Assembly (NCBI GenBank): GCA_958450365.1
Contig: CAUEEP010000630.1
Coordinates: 1 to 64,000, forward strand
DNA from: Mesorhabditis belari
Lineage: Eukaryota > Nematoda > Chromadorea > Rhabditida > Rhabditidae
DNA length: 64,000 nucleotides
Direction: 5' to 3'
Shown piece after piece: positions 10,160 through 21,954 of the stretch; the first letter of the stretch is position 1; every line of letters starts with the position of its first letter. The notes below the pieces were generated by a model. That model worked only from the letters and a program-made list of their open reading frames with translations, was not told the DNA's origin and did not search any database. Both the position numbers and the translations under genes were made by a program.

Positions 10160-10900
10160 TTTGAAATCCGTGTCATATTGTAACTATTTTTATTTGAAAA
10201 TTGTAATCATAGAACAATAAAATTTGATTGCCATGAAAAAGCACGCCTCACTTTTCACTGATGCTATCGTCGATCACATTTCACACATTCACACGTGACA
10301 ATGTCCTCAAACGGTGTATTCTTTGATAACGATTCATCACAGAAGTCCTCGCATACTCATTCGCGAATTTCCCCCATTCGACTTTCCCTTCGCTATTCCA
10401 AATTTCAAAATTACGGCGGGATTGCTTCATTGATCTGACTAAATCGATTTGGAAAGTCCAAAAGTTGAAACTTGAGTTTTTCATTGTTAAAAACTCGATC
10501 AAATGCTAAACTTAAAGCTTTTCAAAACTGGATGACGCCAATGGAAACTTCATTGGTTTTATTGACTAATGATTGCCATTCTTTGACCAAAACCAACTTG
10601 AAACTCAGCATAATTAGAACACTGTTCTTTCTTCACTTTCTTAATAATTATTTTTTCCTAGCAGTTATCGGAAAAAATAGAAAAAGAGAAATTTGACAGA
10701 TTTTTGATTCATTTTTAGGCAAGAACCTTTGTAAATCGGTAAAAAAAGGTCTGCTTTAATTTTTAAAAGCTTTTCAACCTATTATCGTCGTTGGAATGCT
10801 AGAATCCGGTGGTGTCAATGTCTTTTCTCACCCTCTCCGCAAAATCTTCACTTCTCTCTTCTCGAGAGAATTCTGAAACGGTAGGGGGACTCGGAAAGAG
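10160..10900. other. No gene recognised; small duplicated segment
   Basis: The stretch at 10,355-10,405 ('gaatttcccccattcgactt') resembles 11,725-11,775 ('catttcccccgttcgatttc'), so a diverged duplicated segment is present. On the minus strand it could encode EGKVEWGKFANEYARTSV, which I do not recognise. Confidence 0.35.
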
Positions 10901-10919
10901 TGGAAAGGATGAAAAGATG

Positions 10920-11290
10920 TACAGAAAGACCAGGGTCCAGGGTGAGGGTTGGGGTAGGGTACAGGGGAAAGAGTACAGGGGGAAGAGTACAGAGGTTCTA
11001 GGGTCTACAAGGGGTACAGGCTAGGGTAGGGTAGGGAAGTGCAGTACAGAGAAGGGATAAGGCCCAACTAGGGTAGGGTACTATGATTGAAAGCTGAAAG
11101 GGATATAGGTAGGGTACAGGCATACGGGGTATTACGGAGAGTACAGGGGTTCAGAGGTCGCCCAAGAGTCCAGAGTGGGGGCAGGGGTTGGGTAGGGGTA
11201 AGGGTTGGGGTTAGGGTAAAGCCTGCACAGGGTAAGAGTCCAGGCTGAACTAGGGAACAGAGGCCCAGGGGTCCCCAAGGTGCCCGTGGC
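10920..11290. repeat. G-rich GGGTA/GGGGTA degenerate repeat tract
   Basis: The plus strand is a run of irregular units such as 'agggtagggtac', 'aggggtacagg' and 'ggttggggttagggtaaa'. The runs of 3-5 G could form G-quadruplexes. The unit is not the nematode telomere repeat TTAGGC. Open frames on the minus strand here are proline/threonine-rich by-products of the repeat. Confidence 0.75.
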
Positions 11291-11947
11291 CGGACCGTCG
11301 GATGACTTTTTCTTGCACTGATCCCCCTCTTCACCTCTTCTCCGACTACTGCCACCGTTGGGAATCGTTGGGAAAAATCTTGAACAGGCAAACGAACCAG
11401 CAGAGCAAATGTTCAGTAATTTAAAAATGACGATTTTCAATCTGATGTGTAGGATAGCTTGTGCCTTTTCGACAATGCTTCTCGGCTGCTACATGTTTCT
11501 ACTACAGAATCTGAATACCCTAAAAAAATAGAAATGAAAATAACCAATTTGTTAGCGAGGATCCAGAACAACTACACTAACTTGTAAATGGTTTGTTTTT
11601 CTTGAAGCAGATAGTCAAAGAGCTCAAAAGCATCAATTCTACTTAAAGAATCGTTAAAATTTCAAAATTAAAAATTACTTTCCCTTATTGTTTTTCCTTG
11701 CCTTTTCCCACCCTTTCTCATACTCATTCTCCATTTCCCCCGTTCGATTTCCCTTCGCCATTCAACGAGGCGGAGTGACGATACATGAAGAAGGCGATAT
11801 GATTGTTAGATTTGTATAGGTTTGTATTTAAGGAACAGTTATTTAGATACAAATTAGCAGATAAAGGTGCTCCAGAGCAGATAAAGGTGCTCCAAAAAAA
11901 AGTCAAAGATACTAAGTTTGTTGTTGAGCTATATTTCATTTATTTAG

Positions 11948-12150
11948 TACCTTGTTGACTCGCTGTGTCAAGTACAACTCAACAAGGAATTCCAGACGAC
12001 CGATTGGCGTGTTAGGTCTGAAAAACCTTGGGGTTTATGTTATTCCTTTTATTTTCAGACCACTCCCCGCAGAAATGATGCACTACGCCCGGGAGGACAC
12101 TCACTATTTACTCTATTGCTATGATCTGCTACGGGAAAGACTTTTGCAGT
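11948..12150 (+). pseudogene. EXOSC10 exon pair (two consecutive exons)
   Basis: Exon 11948-12015 reads YLVDSLCQVQLNKEFQTTDW then RVR. A 43-base intron follows. Exon 12059-12150 reads [20 protein letters not shown] then [10 protein letters not shown], ending at a strong donor (T|gtgagt). Together they give the DWRxRPLPxxMxxYAxxDTHYLL block of the EXOSC10/Rrp6 exonuclease, in phase and with the catalytic Tyr. These are exactly the exons that are missing or decayed in the 8.5-9.5 kb copy. No following exon is found: the intron sequence homologous to that copy stops after 'aattagtgatctt' at 12,183, where the large inverted repeat begins. Confidence 0.8.
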
Positions 12151-12469
12151 GTGAGTGATTGTGGAAATCTCTCAATTAGTGATCTTAGAACTTTATTGTA
12201 GCAAATGTCGCGTATAATGTTCTTTAGACAAAATAACGTCTCTTCCCTTTTATATAAAGTAAATTCATTTTGAAAAGAAAAAGCAAAACTAATTTTCTCG
12301 GGAACGAACCCACGACTCCTCTTTCCCACTCTCGTTTTTCGTTCGCGATCGGAAAAGAAACGGCATCTCGAAATTCGATCTGGACGTCAAGGAAAGTGTT
12401 TGTGACAGACAGACAGACAGGCATACGTTTTTTCTGTTTTAGGACGAAGATTTGTGACCTGTTCATCCG

Positions 12470-12971
12470 TGCCACCATTCGATTGCGTCGGCGCGTCGGG
12501 ATCTCGGTGGAAGATCGGAAAGCATGTAGCGACAGCGGAGAGACGCTGTAAGTCTTCTTTCTTTAGATCTCTTCATTAAAATCACAGTTTAATCAAAGGA
12601 AAAGCTTTTGTTAGAGTTCTAAAATCAATTGCGATAATCGAATTATGATAATTGCAATCTCCTGGCACCATTTCGATAATATTAGCTGATCTGTGAGTCA
12701 ATTTTCACCGCAAAAATCGTGTTACAATGTTCTAAAGCCATTGTTAGTCCGTGAAAAACCGAAATACACTCCGAATGTAAACAAAAACAAAAAAAACACC
12801 AAGCCCAAAAACCCATCGAAATTTCACCGCCAACCTATCAATCGCCTCATCGCCAAAAGTCGCTCGCATTTTCTTCTCGATTTCCCCTCCAACTGCCTTG
12901 CCTCAATCTCTTCCGGACTCAGCGATCCATCGTGAATCTTCACCTCATCATACCCACTTCCCACCATGTTT
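12470..12971 (-). pseudogene. CREB-like gene, exons 1-2, inverted copy
   Basis: Minus strand. The first exon (about 12,971-12,830) carries [20 protein letters not shown] and the basic segment that follows. The second exon (12,552 to about 12,480) carries SLRCRYMLSDLPPRSRRA. Both are near-identical to the exons at 39,669 and 40,094 on the plus strand. The initiator context is altered (ATGGTGGGAAGTGGG) and the second exon has substitutions and an indel after SRRA that break the frame. The third exon is absent. A duplicate, not the functional gene. Confidence 0.6.
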
Positions 12972-13149
12972 GGTTGTGTGTTGGGAAGGATGATTTGGCC
13001 TCGCAAAACAAGCCCTTTCTAATGCGCTGATCGGGGGGCGGGGACTGAGGTGGGGGAGGAAGAGGAAAGGGAGAGAAATACTAGAAACTACGGAAGGGAG
13101 AAGAGACCTTTTTGGAGGGGGGAGGTTGGGAAAGCTGAGAGAGGAGAGA

Positions 13150-13225
13150 ACTTTGTTTGACTCATACAGAGGTGCACTTTGTGCTCTTCGAATACCTTTA
13201 AACACATTCTTTTTGGTGCACTTAA
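13150..13225. repeat. GTGCACC short dispersed element
   Basis: 'ggtgcactttgtgctcttcg' to 'ctttttggtgcacttaattt'. The same terminal words occur at 24.42, 39.39, 41.36, 48.97, 59.83 and 60.52 kb, with inverted GGTGCACT termini, so this is a small MITE-like family. Confidence 0.6.
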
Positions 13226-13734
13226 TTTCTCGCATTTCCCGTTAAGTTATTAAGAAAAGAGTAAATCGGGGAAGCTTAACTTTATAAAATAGGAATTCTA
13301 GTGAGAGAAGTTGAATCATTGACTTTAAAAATCTCTCAAAAGGGTTTTTTTCATTGTAGATGACTTTAAAGACTTACATTTGTATACTAAATAAAATTAG
13401 CTAATTAAATAATTTCAAAAGAATTTCTACCCGAAATTTGTGCCCTTAAGAGCCACAAGGCCATTTTCTTTCTACTAGATTCATTTGAAGGCGTCATTAA
13501 TCGAAGAAATCGAGTTGACACTATCAAAAGTGAAACTGATTTTTTTCAGAGAACAGAGACTGATTTTTTGAGTTCTTTGAGTTCAGGTGAAAGCTTTCCT
13601 TTCCTAAGCTTTCCTTTCCTAAAGTGTACACTTTGAAACTTGGGTTTTGAAATCGCAAAAATTGCGTGAATCTTTAGGTTTTGTTCGATAAAACCAGTAG
13701 GAGCTACTAGGGATATTCTAAGAAACAACAAGCA

Positions 13735-14280
13735 CTTTAGGGTACTGTGCTAACTGCTATATCCTAGATACGGTCTATACTTTCTTTGGTACTATGTACC
13801 GTACCCGTTTGTTCGATAAAACAGCGGCTGGCTAACAATGAAGCATTCTCCTAGAAAAATCTAGCTAAAGATTTGGTATTATGAGTTACAAAATGACTTC
13901 TCTTGTCTCTTTACTGCTCTATAACTTGCTTATCCACTTTTTTAAAGCAATTTTAAGTAATTTTAAGGCAATCTAAACATAAACATTCTTTTCTTTCTTC
14001 CTTCGGTCTTAGAAATTCCAGTCACCTACAATAAGTTTGTGTATAACTCTTTTCCAGCAAGAACTGCCAGAATTTGGAATCGACTCCCCAGAGTTTTCAG
14101 AGAGTCCAATAGTCTTAAAGCCTTTAAATCTGTAGACGATCTTGATGAAAGCTCTAGTGGATCCTTGACGTTATCTGTGCTACCCATAACATTATATCGT
14201 GTAGTTTTTTATCGGCCCTTTTCGGGTTTATTTGTATGAATTGATGTGTTTTAGTCTTAAATCTAGCACACTTTATCTCA
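13735..14280 (+). mobile_element. LINE-type retrotransposon 3' end
   Basis: The frame at 14,015-14,170 reads VYNSFPARTARIWNRLPRVF then RESNSLKAFKSVDDLD. This matches the extreme C-terminus of LINE reverse transcriptases (F-x-R-x-x-R-x-W-N-x-L-P ... S-x-x-x-F-K). Two further partial copies lie at 32,078-32,545 and 32,818-33,095. No reverse transcriptase catalytic core is present, so it is a 5'-truncated copy as usual for LINEs. Confidence 0.65.
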
Positions 14281-14299
14281 GGTAAAGTATATATCTATC

Positions 14300-14680
14300 G
14301 ATATATATGTTACGTCCGAATCTGAGGAGACGCCCATCTCCGATCCGGACGTCCGAATCTGAGCCGATTCATTCTCCTCTGAAACGGACGCCCGACTCAG
14401 AGATGGACCTCCTCTTCGGAGGAGAATGAACTTAGTAGAATTTAGTAGACTTGAAAAAGCACAATCACATCAATTTTACCTTTGAATTTGAAAGAAAAAG
14501 GAAAATTTGAATCTGAATACATGTGTTTTGTTCAAAACATTGGATTTTGCATTTAAACTATTTGTTCTCAAGGTCGGACATCCAATTCCGAGAAGAATGA
14601 TCCTTCTCCTCCGAAACGTTTCAGAGGAGTCTCTGAGTCGGACCTCCGTTTCAGAGGAGAATTTCAGAGGGAAAATTAAA
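14300..14680. repeat. GGACGTCCGAATCTGAG-type repeat cluster
   Basis: Two blocks (14,310-14,425 and 14,575-14,680) are built from 'tcggacctccgtttcagagg', 'gaatcggctcagattcgg' and their reverse complements. Related blocks lie at 15,330-15,445 and 38,905-39,025. Confidence 0.65.
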
Positions 14681-15660
14681 AAACACCAATTTTTTCTTCA
14701 TAGTAAAGTGTTTTCTAACCACCTTTAGCTTCTGCGATTAGCCCAATTTTGTTCTGATTAACTCGAGGCTTGTGATTCCCTCAGCGAGTTTCACCAAAAT
14801 TAGGCTAATTGAGGGTAAAACTGGCGGAAGATTACGGTAGTTTTGGCCGAAATTGATTGTTTGTCTGTAAGGCTTTTCTTTTAGCCTTACAGACTCAAAT
14901 TGAGTGTCTGTAAGTAAGGCTTTGTCTTATAAAACCATCTTATAAAGCTGTGCTAGGGGTTTTAAAAGTACTTTTAACCAGGTCAGATCAATTTACGTCC
15001 GCATTCATTCGAATCAGTTTTCTGTCCGAGAATTTCTAATTTACTCAGCAAAGGCTACATTTTACATTTGCATTTCTAAAGATACAATTCTAAAGAATTT
15101 TAAACCGATTCTAGGATCACCACGAGGAGGATCTTTTCCTCTACATCGACTACTCCCATGAGAGTGTTTATGGGGCAGATGAGTGAATGAACGATTGAAT
15201 GAATGAAGGAAAACACGAGCAAATATCGACTTAGCTATTCAATTCGAACTCTTTAAAAGAACTCTTCAACGTGTTTTTTAAGCGTGTTTTGTTCAAAACA
15301 TTGGATTTTGCATTTAAATTATTTGTTCTCAAGATCGGACATCCGATTCCGTAAGAATGATCCTTCTCCTCCGAAACGTTTCAGAGGAGTCTCTGAGTCG
15401 GACCTCCGTTTCAGAGGAGAATGAATCGGCTCAGATTCGGACGTCCGGAACAGATCAACAAGAACAGAAAAAGCTTTTGGCACAGGTAAATTAATGTTCG
15501 AATTGTTTAAGTTTAGGTTTGTTTGATGTTTGGAATTGTTTAGGTTTCAAAATCTGTAAATTTATAAGCTGATAATATTTTCAGAAAGTTTAGGTACCTA
15601 TTTTTGATGTAGAAAGATCTAGAAAAGACCGAGTGTAAACAAAAACAAAAATTTTCCCTC
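14680..15660. repeat. About 980-bp direct repeat, copy 1
   Basis: Nearly identical to 38,252-39,235, from 'aaaaaacaccaattttttct' to 'aaacaaaaattttccctctc'. It includes the Atg8 last exon at 15,115. Confidence 0.85.
15115..15186 (+). pseudogene. Atg8/GABARAP (LGG-1) last exon, copy 1
   Basis: After 'gattctag' the frame reads DHHEEDLFLYIDYSHESVYG then ADE and TGA. This is the C-terminal exon of a GABARAP/LGG-1 type Atg8, including the Gly exposed by ATG4 processing, here with a three-residue tail. No in-phase upstream Atg8 exon precedes it. The copy at 38,691 does have one. Confidence 0.7.
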
Positions 15661-16165
15661 TCCCTTTCCTCTCCCTTTCCAAGCTTTGAGATCTCTTTGA
15701 GAATCGACAATTGACAAATGAGAAAAACGACAATTGATGAACGTATCTTCAGGCTTTAGCCATTATTTTGCATGAAAATTTTTACTCAGAAAATTGCCCT
15801 CCTTCACTCAATCTACAGTGAGATTCAAGTGAGCTCCAGAGTGACAATCGAAGTTTCTCATCCTGACATTCACATCAGCTTTATTTCTCCAATGACAAGC
15901 TTTGAGATCTCTTTGAGAATCAACTGACAAGCTTTGAGATCTCTACTTTTCGGTGCCGATTTTCTGCATCTTCGCCACCGATCTCTTTGAGAATCAACAA
16001 GAACAGAAAAAGCTTTTGGCACAGGTAAATTAATGTTCGAATTGTTTAAGTTTAGGTTTGTTTGATGTTTGGAATTGTTTAGGTTTCAAAAACTGTAAAT
16101 TTATAAGCTGATAATATTTTCAGAAAGTTTAGGTACCTATTTTTGATGTAGAAAGATCTAGAAAC
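15460..16165. repeat. About 170-bp tandem-dispersed repeat
   Basis: 'caacaagaacagaaaaagct' through 'gatgtagaaagatctagaaa' occurs at 15,460-15,630 and again at 15,988-16,165, and once more at 39,030-39,200 within the long direct repeat. Confidence 0.75.
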
Positions 16166-16262
16166 TAGAGATGATGATTCATATCAATGAATTTTAGAGC
16201 ACAAAGAACATCTTGACGCTCAAGAATTGAATAGATTTTACATAATTTTGGAGATTTTCCAG

Positions 16263-16366
16263 GTGTGAGTCAAAAGAAGACGCGTTCCTCGCATTCTTCC
16301 GTCGATTCAGCCCTTCACCATCGCCGTCCGTCGAATCTGATTGATTTCGAGTCTCGGATTGATTAG
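16263..16366 (+). CDS. Possible terminal exon, unrecognised
   Basis: After 'gattttccag' the frame GVSQKKTRSSHSSVDSALHH then RRPSNLIDFESRID ends in TAG. Ser/Arg-rich, tail-like composition with a clean acceptor. I do not recognise it, and no matching upstream exon was found. Confidence 0.28.
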
Positions 16367-16809
16367 AGGATTCTTTAAAATCTAGATCTAGAAACTAGAG
16401 ATTTTCGAGTTCTTTGAGTTCAGGTGAAAGCTTTCCTTTCCTAATATTTCAGTTTTGTTCTGTTCAAATGAAAACCTGAATCAAAATCTTCTTCGCCATC
16501 ACATCGCGTCCCATTCCGCAGTCTCGGAACACTCTATGCTTTTCAGCTCAACTCTTTCATCAAAGCTTTCATCAAAATCTAGGCAAAAACTTTTGAAAGG
16601 AAAAGCTTTTGAAAACAAAATCTTGACCAGGTTTTGACCAGGTTAAGCTGATCTTGATAAGAAGCTGATCTTGATGAGAACACCCGCTAAGCCAACCGAC
16701 CAGCGCTCCTGGAAGCAATTTTTATGTTTTTTTATGCATTTGTCCCACTCCGTCCCATCTCAAAAGCGAACTCAACCTGCAGTTTTTTATGGCTCTTCCA
16801 AAATTTTTT

Positions 16810-16935
16810 TTGACAGGCTACAAGATCCTCGAGAAAGGCCGACAGACAGACTACAGTATCCTCAAGAAAGGCAGAAAGGCAGACAAAAAGACAGAGAGAC
16901 AGACTACGGTATCCTCCAGACAGACAGAAGTTTGT
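16810..16935. repeat. GACAGACAGACTA-rich low-complexity repeat
   Basis: Units 'cgacagacagactacagtat', 'ggcagacaaaaagacagag' and 'gagacagactacggtatcct' repeat imperfectly. A related 'gacagacagacagg' run is at 12,405-12,422 and its inverse at 40,215-40,250. Confidence 0.6.
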
Positions 16936-17097
16936 GTTTGTGCGTACCCGTCCGTTCTTCAGAGAATGTCCGTTAAAAATAGTTCATAGCACATAAGACC
17001 TGCCCCAAGATGACAACAAGTTTTCCCTGTGCTCAAACGTCTCGATCAATTCTGATGGATCTGATCTGGACATGTGATCGTAATCGAGCGTAACATA

Positions 17098-17185
17098 TAC
17101 AGTCGAACTTCAATACAATCTAATCTACAAGGAAACCTGTCAAAAATTCGTTATATGCAAGTGTACGTTATATCGAAATTCTTTG
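17098..17185. mobile_element. pogo/Tigger-like terminal inverted repeat fragment
   Basis: 'acagtcgaacttcaatacaa' followed by 'cgttatatgcaag' and 'cgttatatcgaaattc' resembles the ends of pogo/Tigger elements, which typically begin CAGTCGAACTTCGATATAACG. No transposase follows. It could be a solo end or MITE. Confidence 0.4.
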
Positions 17186-17639
17186 GTATAGAAATCAAAT
17201 TCAGCATTGTATTTTTTGACTAATCCTCTATATAGAAGTTTCTATCACAAGCCGTCTCAAAACCCTCCGCAAAAACCATTGAATAATCAGGAGAAGTATT
17301 CATGTTTTTTAAAATAAATTTTAATAAATTTTGAAACAAAAGAATTTAACAAACCCTAATTTGAGCACTGTTTGAGCACTGTATCGACTGACTGACTTAA
17401 AGGCTTAAAAAGCAAAACCAAGTAGCACTTTTAAACGCACAAAATGGTTTCTGAGAGCCGGTTTCTGATGAGCTTGCTGGGGTTCAAAGAATTATCGGGA
17501 TTCAAAGGATTCAAAGGACCAAAATTTATTTGAGCCTTTAAGACCTGAAAACGGAGTTTTTGAAATTTCTACTGTTTGACTAATGATAGCGATTCAGATC
17601 TTGACCAATCATTACTTTGGCTCAATCACATTTCAAAAA

Positions 17640-17790
17640 CTTTGAAACATCAAATTTTTTTTCCAAAAAGTCTGCTGCAATAGCCTCAACTTCTCCATAA
17701 AGCCTTGATATTAGGTATTTGGGACTTTAGGTACAACATTGTACATGGTTTTGGATTTTCGGAGCACTAGACAATACATTTTTGACAGTA
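17640..17790. repeat. Dispersed repeat (TGACAG end), copy 1
   Basis: 'aagtctgctgcaatagcctc' to 'gacaatacatttttgacag' is repeated at 19,795-19,925. Its first part, 'atcattactttggctcaatc', recurs at 18,315 and 19,737, and its last part at 32,705-32,745. Confidence 0.75.
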
Positions 17791-17842
17791 CTGTACTGTA
17801 CTTTACTTCTACTAGATTGGCTCAGCCAGTTAGGAGCTACTA

Positions 17843-18328
<486 letters not shown>

Positions 18329-18398
18329 TCAATCACATTTCACATCAAAAACCTTGAAACATCAAATTTTTTTTCAAAATCATTTCAAAATTCAAATC

Positions 18399-19404
18399 AA
18401 ATCAATCTCGCAAACCCGGCACGTTCGATGCTGAAGTGGCGAGAACGTTACGGCCCAGTCTTCACGGTTTGGTTACCAAAACTTTTTTGGCGATCAAATA
18501 CTTTTTGATAGATTTGGTCAAAATTGGGTAAAATCGGCATTCTTATGCAATCAGATTTGAAATTGAAAAACTAAAATTGAAAAGGTCAAAAATATGGGTG
18601 GCTCCCCCTCTTCAGAAATCGTAAAAAGGATTGCCATAACGAATTCCCTGTGTTGGAAAACCCCACCATGCAAATTTCAAATTGCTTTTAACTTTTAAAC
18701 TTTTAAAACTCACCACGGATGTCCTATCAGGATTCAACTTTTTATAGCTGTTTATTTATTTTTCAAATAGACGCTTCAAATAAGGAAACGGGTGAATTTG
18801 TTGAATTGGGGCAAGTAGAAAACGAGAGAATTCGGGAGTTTCGTCACCGGCTCGTAGATCGGATAGTTCTGTGAAAGATTGATTGAAGGCTTCAAATTCC
18901 ATCCAAATTCTTTTCTTTCATTCCTTTATTTGCTATGGCTGTAGGCTTTGTAGTAAGTTTAAGTAAATGAGTTGGGTATTTAAAGATATTCAGCTGAACA
19001 CCTTTTATTGCCTGTTTAGCCTGTTGTTTGTTTTCTTGTTTTCCCTCGAAAAACGAGTTTTTCTCTTGAAATTGTGAAAATTTCCCAATAAAATCTCAAA
19101 TATTTCATAGTAAACATTTAAAAATGATTCCATCTTTTTTGCTTGCTGTCTTTGCTATTTAATTGGACGAGCAAATTTCCCCTTGACTTCAGTAAATTTG
19201 AAACAAAACTTTTTTGGCGATCAAATACTTTTTGATAGAATTGGTCAAAATTGGGTAAAATCGGCATTCTTATGCAATCAAAATTGAAATTTAACAAATC
19301 CTTTTCAGACACTTTCAGAATCTGAGGGAAGATGGGGATCCTCGAGATTTCATGGAGGCCTATTTGCGGGAAATGCGGCGACAACCCGAGAATCCGCATT
19401 TCAA
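18399..19404 (+). pseudogene. Cytochrome P450 (CYP2/CYP33-like) exon fragments
   Basis: Two separated coding islands. At 18,399-18,480 the frame reads NPARSMLKWRERYGPVFTVW then LPK, the N-terminal 'W..KYGPVFTVWLG' block of CYP2-clan enzymes. At 19,309-19,404 an exon with good acceptor (cttttcag) and donor (AA|gtgaga) reads HFQNLREDGDPRDFMEAYLR then EMRRQPENPHF, the 'DPRDFIDAYL' block found about 200 residues later in such proteins. The intervening residues and the heme-binding FxxGxxxCxG exon are absent from the window. The space between the islands is filled with repeats shared with 17.7 and 19.8 kb. P450s of this clan are ER-anchored monooxygenases of xenobiotic or lipid metabolism. Confidence 0.6.
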
Positions 19405-19794
19405 GTGAGATTTCGCTGAAAATCGGCTTTTGAGGTTATTATTGTTAAACCTTTTCACATTCAAACCTTCAAAATGAGTGCAGTGATTAAATTTTGTGGC
19501 TTGATCGTCTTTTTGAATTAAGTAAAAGCATTCTTTTTAAAAGATCTATCAAATCAATAGAGAAAAAATAGGGCTGGGGATCGGGGTCGGGCTTTTTATT
19601 GGGGTGCTGGTCGAAACCTGCAACTTCAACAGTTCTTCTTGACGATCTAATTCTTTTCTATAATTCCTTTCAATCTTACGATGACAAAATGTTTCAAATG
19701 TTTCAAAGTATTCATGAATTTAAAAAAGATGGACCAATCATTACTTTGGCTCAATCACATTTCACATCAAAAACCTTGAAACATCAAATTTTTT

Positions 19795-19925
19795 TTCAAA
19801 AAAGTCTGCTGCAATAGCCTCAACTTCTCCATAAAGCCTTGATATTAGGTATTTGGGACTTTAGGTACAACATTGTACATTGTTTTTGGATTTTCGGAGC
19901 ACTAGACAATACATTTTTGACAGCA
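19795..19925. repeat. Dispersed repeat (TGACAG end), copy 2
   Basis: Second copy of the 17,640-17,790 repeat, 95% or more alike by eye. Confidence 0.75.
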
Positions 19926-20309
19926 GCTGAAATGCTAACTCGAATTCAAAACCAATCTCATTATATTATATAAAGCAGTGAGAAAAACACGATATATTAC
20001 AGTACTTTGAAACACAAAAATCTTAGCTGAAGCTGAATGCTTGTACTTGAACTATTCAAGGTTGTAACTGGTTTTGAAAATAAATTGAACTTAATAAAAA
20101 TAATAAAAGCTAATAAAAATAATAAAAATAATAATAAAAAGCAAAAAGCTGAATTTCTTGAGATTTCTCTTAGGCATTAAGATATTCAGTTAATGAGCGT
20201 CACTATTACAGGTATCTATCATAGGTAATCAATTTCCTAACTCTAATTATATGTAGAGTAAACAGTCACCTAATCACCTCAATATTTGCTCATTTTTGCT
20301 TGTTACAGG

Positions 20310-20765
20310 ACAACAACGACCACCGCAACAGAGTAATTTCAAAATTTTTCCCTTTTTTCGTCGCTAACCGTTCAAACGGTGCTAACTCTTTGGCATCTGA
20401 CGCACTTTTAACTCATTTTTTTGTTGCTTTTATACTAATTGCAGTGGTTTAGGACGACGACAACAACAACTACAACAACAACTACAACCACTACAACCAC
20501 TGCACAGACAGTGTAAATTCAAATTTTCACTTTTATGTTGGAACTAACAGAGACGGAGAGCAAAATTACACTAATTCTAATAGTAAACACTGCTTTGCGA
20601 TTTGTATGTAGGTCATAGGGATTCAACTGGGACAATCAACGACTTGTTCTTTACAATTAGTAACAACTTATATATCTGTTTGCTTTTTGTGCTGCGCTGA
20701 TTGCTGTGGTTTAGGACGACGACTACTACGATAACTACAACGACCACGACCACAAATGGCCTTAT
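20310..20765 (+). CDS. Three threonine-repeat exons (mucin-like), unrecognised gene
   Basis: Three islands near 20,311, 20,454 and 20,716 encode almost pure Thr runs (ACA/ACG/ACC/ACT codons). The first is TTTTTATE then stop; the second about 16 Thr then AQTV then stop; the third TTTTTITTTTTTTNG. The second and third start after the same word 'gtggtttag|gacgacgac', an acceptor plus the beginning of the exon. The mixed codon use indicates selection for Thr rather than a simple triplet expansion. Nematode mucin-like and lectin stalk regions look like this. Whether they are alternative exons of one gene or a decayed tandem array cannot be settled here. Confidence 0.35.
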
Positions 20766-21039
20766 CTATTTTCTTCTTCGATTTTTTGTGTGGTCGTTTC
20801 GCACTGGTTTTTTTAAGTATGGATTGAAAGTATCAATTTTTTATCAAATTCTTCAATGAAGTTCTTTGGGTAGCACCAGGGTTCATTCCCACAAAAAATG
20901 GAGAAGGTCTTGTCAGATATTATAGTTTAAAACAAGGTGAAAACTTTAACTTAGAAAAGTAAAAGCAATTCTTGTTGAAGAATTTCTCAAATGGGTCAGT
21001 TTTTACGCGCCAGTATAACGATCATAAATTTATTTTTCC

Positions 21040-21335
21040 ATTTGAGCGAGCACTCCTCTAATTATTTTCGGTTTTTTATTTCTTTCCATCTAAAGTCCCC
21101 ACGTTCCTCAAAAAAACCCCTCATTATCAGGGATGAAGGAGACTACCCACCGACTCGTGACTGGTGGAAAAGAGACGAGACTCGCCGATGGATTTTTTGC
21201 CCCGAAAGGGGCAAAAGAAAGGGGAATGGGGAGAGGGAATATTCTTGTTGAAGAATTTCTCTAGAAAATAAAGAAAATAAAGCTATCGTACTCTTCCCTT
21301 TTCGTCGTTCTCTTGCAGTTCTCTTGCAGAACTAG
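21040..21335. repeat. 295-bp direct repeat, copy 1
   Basis: Matches 22,718-23,015 closely ('gagcgagcactcctctaatt' to 'cttgcagaactagt'). Each copy contains the small hairpin 'gccccgaaaggggc' and an 'aaaataaagaaaataaagc' stretch. The copies bracket 1.4 kb that includes a Tc1-like element, like LTRs or the remains of an element duplicated around an insertion. No LTR-type TG...CA boundaries or primer-binding site are evident. Confidence 0.75.
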
Positions 21336-21954
21336 TTCAACTAGTTATAGTCCCTCATAGCATATTCCCCTGTAAGACCTCCCCCCAAGATGACAACAAG
21401 GGGAAGACCTAAAAGGGAATGGGGAGAGGGGAATATGCTATGAGGGAGTATAAGAAGGGCAATAGATAAGGGACCATAGCCTCTCTTTTCTCTTTTACCG
21501 GCAAAATATTTGAGAGATTCGAGAGGTTTCAGAGAAAACCCGGATAAAGCCCGACTGGGAAGAATATGGGGCATTTTCTCCTTTGCTTCAAAAAATTCTA
21601 TTTCATTAGTCGAGACTGGTGGGGAAAAAGGAAAGCCAGAGAAAAGGAAAAGAGACGAGATTCTCCCTCCTTGCGCTCACGAGGGTGGAGAGACGAATTC
21701 CTATGCATGCCTTCTCTTCTCCTTTCAACCTAATGAGTATGCCCCTCGACGAGAGTTATTATATCCGAGATTTTTCCCTATTTATTTATTTTAAATGTAG
21801 GATATTTATTTTAAATGTAGCTGAGACTCTACGCTTCATTTAAAGAGGTAGAGAGCGATCGTCAAAGTTGCGGCGCAAAATGTGTCAAATCCTTCAATTT
21901 TTGTTTGGGATTTGACACAGTTTGGGTCACAACTTTGAAGATCGATTTCAACTA

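Larger units (their letters stand above)
12187..13345. repeat. Large inverted repeat, left arm
   Basis: Reverse complement of 39,262-41,020. Homology runs from 'gaactttattgtagcaaatg' (12,187) to 'aaaaatctctcaaaag' (about 13,340). The right arm carries about 560 extra bases (40,305-40,865). The arm contains minus-strand copies of exons 1 and 2 of the CREB-like gene described at 39.67 kb. Confidence 0.8.

Noticed and set aside
11068..11440. Two overlapping minus-strand open frames of 102-107 codons
   Set aside because: They are Pro/Thr/Leu translations of the G-rich repeat; no family.
16671..16989. Arg/Gln-rich 101-codon frame
   Set aside because: Mostly translation of the GACAGACAGACTA repeat.
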